This document shows positions 41,198 through 45,800 of a DNA stretch of 45,800 nucleotides, piece after piece. The stretch comes from an uncultured Bacteroides sp. (GTDB taxonomy: Bacteria > Bacteroidota > Bacteroidia > Bacteroidales > Bacteroidaceae): positions 1-45,800 of the forward strand of contig CAUEFX010000031.1 of assembly GCA_958477465.1 (NCBI GenBank). Reading direction: 5' to 3'. The position numbers and the translations under genes were made by a program. The notes under the pieces are model-generated. The model was given only the letters and a program-made list of their open reading frames with translations, searched no databases and had not been told where the DNA came from. The first letter of the stretch is position 1. Each line of letters begins with the position of its first letter.

Positions 41198-42376
41198 ATG
41201 GAAGCATTCTACCGCACACACGCTTACCTTGTTGAGCACACCAACGCTCCTGTTCGTCGTGACTTGATGGATGAAATCGATTGGAGCGACCGCCTGATTG
41301 GTATCAAAGGGACCCGTGGCGTAGGAAAAACCACTTTCCTCCTCCAGTATGCCAAAGAGAAATTCGGGACAGACCGTTCCTGCCTCTTTATCAACATGAA
41401 CAATTTCTATTTTTCCGGACACAGTCTTGTCGATTTCGTCAACGAGTTTCAGAAATACGGCGGCAAAGTGCTGTTAATAGACCAAGTGTTCAAACACCCG
41501 AACTGGAGTAAAGAGCTGCGTATGTGCTATGACCGTTTCCCAAATCTGAAGATTGTTTTCACCGGCTCATCGGTAATGCGTCTGAAAGAAGAGAACCTTG
41601 AATTGCGTGACATCGTAAAGAGCTACAACCTGCGCGGATTCTCTTTCCGTGAATTTCTCAACCTGCAGACAGGCATGAAATTCCGTGCCTACTCCCTCGA
41701 AGAAATACTCAGCAATCACGAGCAGATAGCCAAAGGAATACTGTCTAAAGTACGTCCGCTGGACTTTTTCCAAGATTATCTGCATCACGGCTTCTACCCT
41801 TTCTTCCTCGAAAAACGTAACTTTTCGGAGAATCTGCTCAAGACAATGAACATGATGGTAGAGGTAGATATTCTTCTTATCAAACAAATTGAGCTGAAAT
41901 ATCTTTCGAAGATAAAAAAATTACTATATTTGTTGGCTGTAGACGGTCCCAAAGCTCCCAACGTGAGCCAATTGGCAACCGACATACAGACATCACGCGC
42001 TACGGTAATGAATTACATCAAGTATCTGGCAGATGCCCGCCTCATCAATCTGGTTTATCCGAGGGGAGAAGAGTTCCCCAAGAAACCGTCAAAGATTATG
42101 ATGCACAACTCCAATCTGATGTACTCCATCTATCCGGTAAAAGTGGAAGAACAGGATGTGCTCGATACCTTCTTTGTGAATACCATGTGGAAAGACCACA
42201 AGGTGCATAAAGGAGACAAGAATATTTCGTTCTTGGTAGATGAGGTGATGCCGTTCAGAATATGCTGCGAAGGGACAAAAATAAAGAACAATCCCAACGT
42301 GACGTATGCCCTGCAAAAAGCGGAGATAGGCCGCGGCAATCAGATACCTCTCTGGATGTTCGGTTTCTTATACTAA
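41198..42376 (+). CDS. AAA family ATPase with variant Walker B (AAA_14/DUF4143-like)
   Basis: The protein (392 aa from the ATG at 41198) has Walker A GTRGVGKTT (residues 38-46), a Walker B region KVLLIDQVFKHPNWSKEL where Asp95 is followed by Gln96 rather than the usual Glu, and the sensor-like FTGSSVMRL. An AAA_14-type lid (LRGFSFREFLNL) and a C-terminal winged-helix/DUF4143-like region (about 255-392, VSQLATDIQTSRATVMNYIKYL) follow. This family is common in archaea and bacteria, and its functions are poorly known. A frame extension to 41093 crosses the promoter and is rejected. It stands alone 92 nt before the PFOR gene. The Gln at the catalytic position could slow ATP hydrolysis. Confidence 0.85.
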   Translation: MEAFYRTHAYLVEHTNAPVRRDLMDEIDWSDRLIGIKGTRGVGKTTFLLQYAKEKFGTDRSCLFINMNNFYFSGHSLVDFVNEFQKYGGKVLLIDQVFKHPNWSKELRMCYDRFPNLKIVFTGSSVMRLKEENLELRDIVKSYNLRGFSFREFLNLQTGMKFRAYSLEEILSNHEQIAKGILSKVRPLDFFQDYLHHGFYPFFLEKRNFSENLLKTMNMMVEVDILLIKQIELKYLSKIKKLLYLLAVDGPKAPNVSQLATDIQTSRATVMNYIKYLADARLINLVYPRGEEFPKKPSKIMMHNSNLMYSIYPVKVEEQDVLDTFFVNTMWKDHKVHKGDKNISFLVDEVMPFRICCEGTKIKNNPNVTYALQKAEIGRGNQIPLWMFGFLY

Positions 42377-42468
42377 TATTAAAAGAAAACACCATGAACC
42401 ATGAGAGACATTGACCTCCTTATCCGTATATTGAAATGATTTATTTACTTAAATATTAATTTTTAGTT

Positions 42469-45400
42469 ATGACTAAACAGAAGAAATTCATCACTTGTGA
42501 TGGTAACCAGGCTGCTGCACATATCTCGTATATGTTTTCTGAAGTAGCTGCCATCTACCCCATCACTCCCTCTTCTACAATGGCTGAATATGTAGACGAA
42601 TGGGCTGCCGCAGGACGTAAGAACATCTTCGGCGAAACAGTATTGGTACAGGAAATGCAATCCGAAGGCGGTGCTGCCGGTGCAGTTCACGGCTCTCTTC
42701 AGGCTGGTGCATTAACCACTACCTATACCGCTTCTCAGGGTCTTCTTTTGATGATCCCGAATATGTATAAGATTGCCGGCGAATTCCTGCCTTGCGTATT
42801 TCACGTATCGGCCCGTACGTTAGCTTCTCATGCACTGTGTATCTTCGGTGACCACCAAGACGTAATGTCTGCCCGTCAGACAGGATTCGCCATGTTGGTT
42901 GAAGGTTCCGTACAGGAAGTTATGGACTTGGCCGGTGTTGCCCACTTGTCTACGATCAAATCCCGCGTTCCTTTCATGAACTTCTTCGACGGTTTCCGTA
43001 CTTCACACGAAATCCAGAAGATCGAAATGCTGGAAAACGAAGACCTCGCTCCGCTGATCGACCAGAAAGCTTTGGCTGAGTTCCGTGCCCGTGCACTGAA
43101 TCCGATGTCTCCGGTTGCCCGTGGTATGGCAGAAAACCCCGACCACTTCTTCCAGCACCGCGAATCATGCAACAACTACTATGAAGCAGTACCTGCTATC
43201 GTAGAAGAGTACATGAATGAAATTTCTAAAATCACCGGCCGCAAATACGGTCTGTTCAATTACTACGGAGCAGAAGATGCAGAACGCGTAATCATCGCAA
43301 TGGGTTCTGTAACAGAAGCTGCCCGCGAAGCCATCGACCACCTCGTTGCTAACGGCGAGAAAGTAGGTATGGTTGCAGTTCACCTGTACCGTCCGTTCTC
43401 TGCTAAGCACTTCCTGGCTGCCGTACCTAAGACTGCCAAGAAAATCGCAGTTCTCGACCGTACCAAAGAACCGGGTGCTAACGGTGAACCTCTGTATCTG
43501 GATGTTAAAGACTGCTTCTATGACACAGAAAACGCTCCGGTTGTCGTTGGCGGTCGTTATGGTCTGGGTTCTAAAGACACTACTCCTGCTCAAATCATCG
43601 CCGTATTCAAGAATCTGGCAATGCCGATGCCGAAGAACCACTTTACTATCGGTATCGTAGACGATGTTACTTTCACTTCTCTTCCTCAAGAAGAAGAAAT
43701 CGCATTGGGCGGTGAAGGTATGTTCGAAGCTAAATTCTACGGATTGGGTGCTGACGGTACAGTAGGTGCAAACAAGAACTCTGTTAAGATTATCGGTGAC
43801 AACACAGATAAACACTGTCAGGCTTACTTCTCTTACGACTCTAAAAAGTCAGGAGGTTTCACTTGCTCTCACTTGCGTTTCGGTGATAATCCTATCCGTT
43901 CTACTTATCTGGTAAACACTCCGAACTTTGTGGCTTGCCACGTTCAGGCTTACCTACACATGTATGACGTAACCCGCGGTTTGCGTAAAAACGGTTCTTT
44001 CTTGCTGAACACAATCTGGGAAGGCGAAGAACTGGCTAAGAATCTGCCTAACCGTGTAAAGAAATATTTCGCAAAGAACAATATCTCTGTATATTACATC
44101 AACGCAACTCAGATTGCACAGGAAATCGGTTTGGGCAACCGTACCAACACCATCCTCCAGTCTGCATTCTTCCGTATCACAGGCGTTATCCCTGTAGACC
44201 AGGCCGTAGAACAGATGAAGAAATTCATCGTTAAGTCTTATGGTAAGAAGGGTGAAGATGTTGTTAATAAGAACTATGCAGCCGTTGACCGTGGTGGCGA
44301 ATACAAACAGTTGCCGGTTGATCCTGCATGGGCCAACTTAGCTGATGACGCTAAGACAGAAAACAACGATCCTGCATTCATCAACGAAGTGGTTCGTCCG
44401 ATCAATGCACAGGACGGTGACTTACTGCCGGTATCAGCATTCAAAGGTATCGAAGACGGAACCTGGCATCAGGGAACTGCCAAATACGAAAAACGTGGCG
44501 TAGCAGCATTCGTACCCGAATGGAATCCGGAAAACTGTATCCAGTGTAACAAGTGTGCTTATATCTGTCCTCACGCTGCTATCCGTCCGTTCGTACTCGA
44601 TGCAGAAGAACAGAAAGGCGCTAAATTCGAAACACTGAAAGCAGTCGGTAAAGTATTCGACGGTATGACATTCCGCATGCAGGTTGATGTTCTCGACTGT
44701 CTGGGTTGCGGCAACTGTGCCGACATCTGTCCGGGTAATCCGAAGAAGGGTGGCAAGGCATTGACCATGAAACACCTCGAAGGTCAATTGGCAGAAGCTG
44801 CTAACTGGACTTACTGTATCGACAACGTGAAGAGCAAACAACACTTGGTTGACACCAAAGCCAATGTTAAGAATTCTCAGTTCGCAACTCCGTTGTTCGA
44901 ATTCTCCGGTGCTTGCTCCGGTTGTGGTGAAACTCCGTATGTGAAATTGATCTCTCAATTGTTCGGTGACCGTGAAATGGTTGCTAACGCTACCGGATGT
45001 TCTTCTATCTACTCAGGTTCAGTACCTTCAACTCCATATACTACCAACGAAAAGGGTCACGGTCCGGCATGGGCTAACTCTCTGTTCGAAGACTTCTGTG
45101 AATTCGGATTAGGTATGGAACTCGCCAACGAGAAAATGCGTGCACGTATCGTAAAATTGTTCAACCAGATTCTGGAAGGCGAAAACGCTCCTGCCGAAGC
45201 CAAAGAAGTGCTGAAAGCATGGATCGAAAACATGAACGATGCTGACAAGACCAAAGAACTCGCACCTCAAATCGAAGCTATCATCGAACAAGGCATTGCC
45301 GCCGGTTGTCTGGTTTGCAAAGAGCTGAAAGGTCTGACTCAATATTTGGTAAAACGCAGCCAGTGGATCATTGGTGGTGACGGTGCTTCTTACGATATCG

Positions 45401-45800
45401 GTTACGGTGGCCTCGACCACGTTATCGCTTCCGGAAAAGACGTTAACATCCTGGTTCTCGATACAGAAGTTTACTCTAACACAGGTGGACAGTCTTCTAA
45501 AGCTACTCCGTTAGGTGCCATCGCCAAGTTCGCTGCTTCCGGTAAGCGCGTACGTAAGAAAGACCTCGGTCTGATGGCTACTACCTACGGTTATGTATAT
45601 GTAGCTCAGATCGCTATGGGTGCCGACCATGCTCAGACACTGAAAGCAATCCGTGAAGCAGAAGCATACCCCGGTCCATCACTTATCATCGCTTACGCTC
45701 CGTGTATCAACCACGGTTTGAAAGCCGGTATGGGTAAGAGCCAGGAAGAAGAAGAAAAAGCTGTTAAGTGCGGTTACTGGCACTTGTGGCGTTACAACCC
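42469..45800 (+). CDS. nifJ: Pyruvate:ferredoxin (flavodoxin) oxidoreductase, 3' end cut by window
   Basis: At least 1110 residues are visible from ATG 42469 and the frame is open at the window edge; about 75 residues of the roughly 1185-residue family length are missing. Domain order: the pyrimidine/TPP-binding domain I with TSASQG-like YTASQGLLLM, the CoA/domain II region, and domain III. Then comes a two-cluster ferredoxin domain with CIQCNKCAYICP (residues 690-701) and CLGCGNCADICP (744-755), and a C-terminal TPP domain with CSGCGETPY and the GDGASYDIGYGGLDH region (about 970-984). It oxidises pyruvate to acetyl-CoA and reduces ferredoxin in anaerobic metabolism. No clear TAnnTTTG promoter was seen in the 92-nt gap before it. 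Confidence 0.96.
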   Translation, partial: MTKQKKFITCDGNQAAAHISYMFSEVAAIYPITPSSTMAEYVDEWAAAGRKNIFGETVLVQEMQSEGGAAGAVHGSLQAGALTTTYTASQGLLLMIPNMYKIAGEFLPCVFHVSARTLASHALCIFGDHQDVMSARQTGFAMLVEGSVQEVMDLAGVAHLSTIKSRVPFMNFFDGFRTSHEIQKIEMLENEDLAPLIDQKALAEFRARALNPMSPVARGMAENPDHFFQHRESCNNYYEAVPAIVEEYMNEISKITGRKYGLFNYYGAEDAERVIIAMGSVTEAAREAIDHLVANGEKVGMVAVHLYRPFSAKHFLAAVPKTAKKIAVLDRTKEPGANGEPLYLDVKDCFYDTENAPVVVGGRYGLGSKDTTPAQIIAVFKNLAMPMPKNHFTIGIVDDVTFTSLPQEEEIALGGEGMFEAKFYGLGADGTVGANKNSVKIIGDNTDKHCQAYFSYDSKKSGGFTCSHLRFGDNPIRSTYLVNTPNFVACHVQAYLHMYDVTRGLRKNGSFLLNTIWEGEELAKNLPNRVKKYFAKNNISVYYINATQIAQEIGLGNRTNTILQSAFFRITGVIPVDQAVEQMKKFIVKSYGKKGEDVVNKNYAAVDRGGEYKQLPVDPAWANLADDAKTENNDPAFINEVVRPINAQDGDLLPVSAFKGIEDGTWHQGTAKYEKRGVAAFVPEWNPENCIQCNKCAYICPHAAIRPFVLDAEEQKGAKFETLKAVGKVFDGMTFRMQVDVLDCLGCGNCADICPGNPKKGGKALTMKHLEGQLAEAANWTYCIDNVKSKQHLVDTKANVKNSQFATPLFEFSGACSGCGETPYVKLISQLFGDREMVANATGCSSIYSGSVPSTPYTTNEKGHGPAWANSLFEDFCEFGLGMELANEKMRARIVKLFNQILEGENAPAEAKEVLKAWIENMNDADKTKELAPQIEAIIEQGIAAGCLVCKELKGLTQYLVKRSQWIIGGDGASYDIGYGGLDHVIASGKDVNILVLDTEVYSNTGGQSSKATPLGAIAKFAASGKRVRKKDLGLMATTYGYVYVAQIAMGADHAQTLKAIREAEAYPGPSLIIAYAPCINHGLKAGMGKSQEEEEKAVKCGYWHLWRYN

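Overview
The window is a chromosomal segment of a Bacteroides (or very close Bacteroidales) genome. The signs are promoters with a TAnnTTTG -7 box (sometimes with a TTTG -33 box 19-20 nt upstream), few Shine-Dalgarno sequences, a hybrid two-component system, a cobalamin-riboswitch TonB receptor followed by a BtuG-like surface propeller, a Na+-pumping decarboxylase operon, DUF4924, and paired DUF187-type glycosyl hydrolase-like lipoproteins or secreted proteins. The species cannot be fixed from sequence reading alone.

Layout. 1-1085 (leftward): the edge of a mobile or accessory element. It holds two small helix-turn-helix-type proteins and the start of a C5-cytosine DNA methyltransferase that is broken by an in-frame TGA. 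1086-1935: AT-rich non-coding DNA with two leftward terminator-type hairpins and short repeats. 1936-9299 (rightward): a vitamin B12 acquisition locus made of a cobalamin riboswitch, BtuB-like receptor, BtuG-like lipoprotein, a PKD-type lipoprotein and a large Ig/propeller surface protein. 9409-13320 (rightward): a four-gene glycolipid module of GT83 (ArnT/Rgt-like) transferase, UDP-glucuronate 4-epimerase-like enzyme, DPM1/ArnC-like GT2 and a tandem LAB_N membrane protein. 13352-13408: a perfect 19-bp palindromic terminator between converging operons. 13444-16785 (leftward): sodium-pumping oxaloacetate-decarboxylase-type complex oadG-oadA-oadB. 17030-20694 (leftward): LysE exporter, DUF4924, rfbD, prfC.

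21060-24764: purL. 25107-30411: an orphan hybrid two-component regulator overlapping the first of two short chromate-transporter halves. 30702-32207 (leftward) and 37798-39249 (rightward): two paralogous GHL10/DUF187 hydrolases. 32593-35361: uvrA. 35524-37687 (leftward): cstA, a small membrane protein and an outer-membrane beta-barrel. 39255-40445 (leftward): an uncharacterised ATP-grasp-like protein. 41198-42376: an AAA ATPase with an altered Walker B. 42469-end: pyruvate:ferredoxin oxidoreductase, cut by the window edge.

Most genes are ordinary core metabolism. The parts worth a second look are non-coding: two 22-bp-period tandem arrays in divergent intergenic regions that share a core; two far-apart hairpins of one family with a compensatory base-pair change; an abutted pair of IS-end-like arms; and a possible structured RNA between the first GHL10 gene and uvrA. 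Among proteins, the most interesting are the B12-locus surface proteins, the lipid-linked uronic acid module, the ATP-grasp protein, the Walker-B-variant ATPase and the orphan regulator coupled to chromate transport. No CRISPR array, rRNA or tRNA was recognised.
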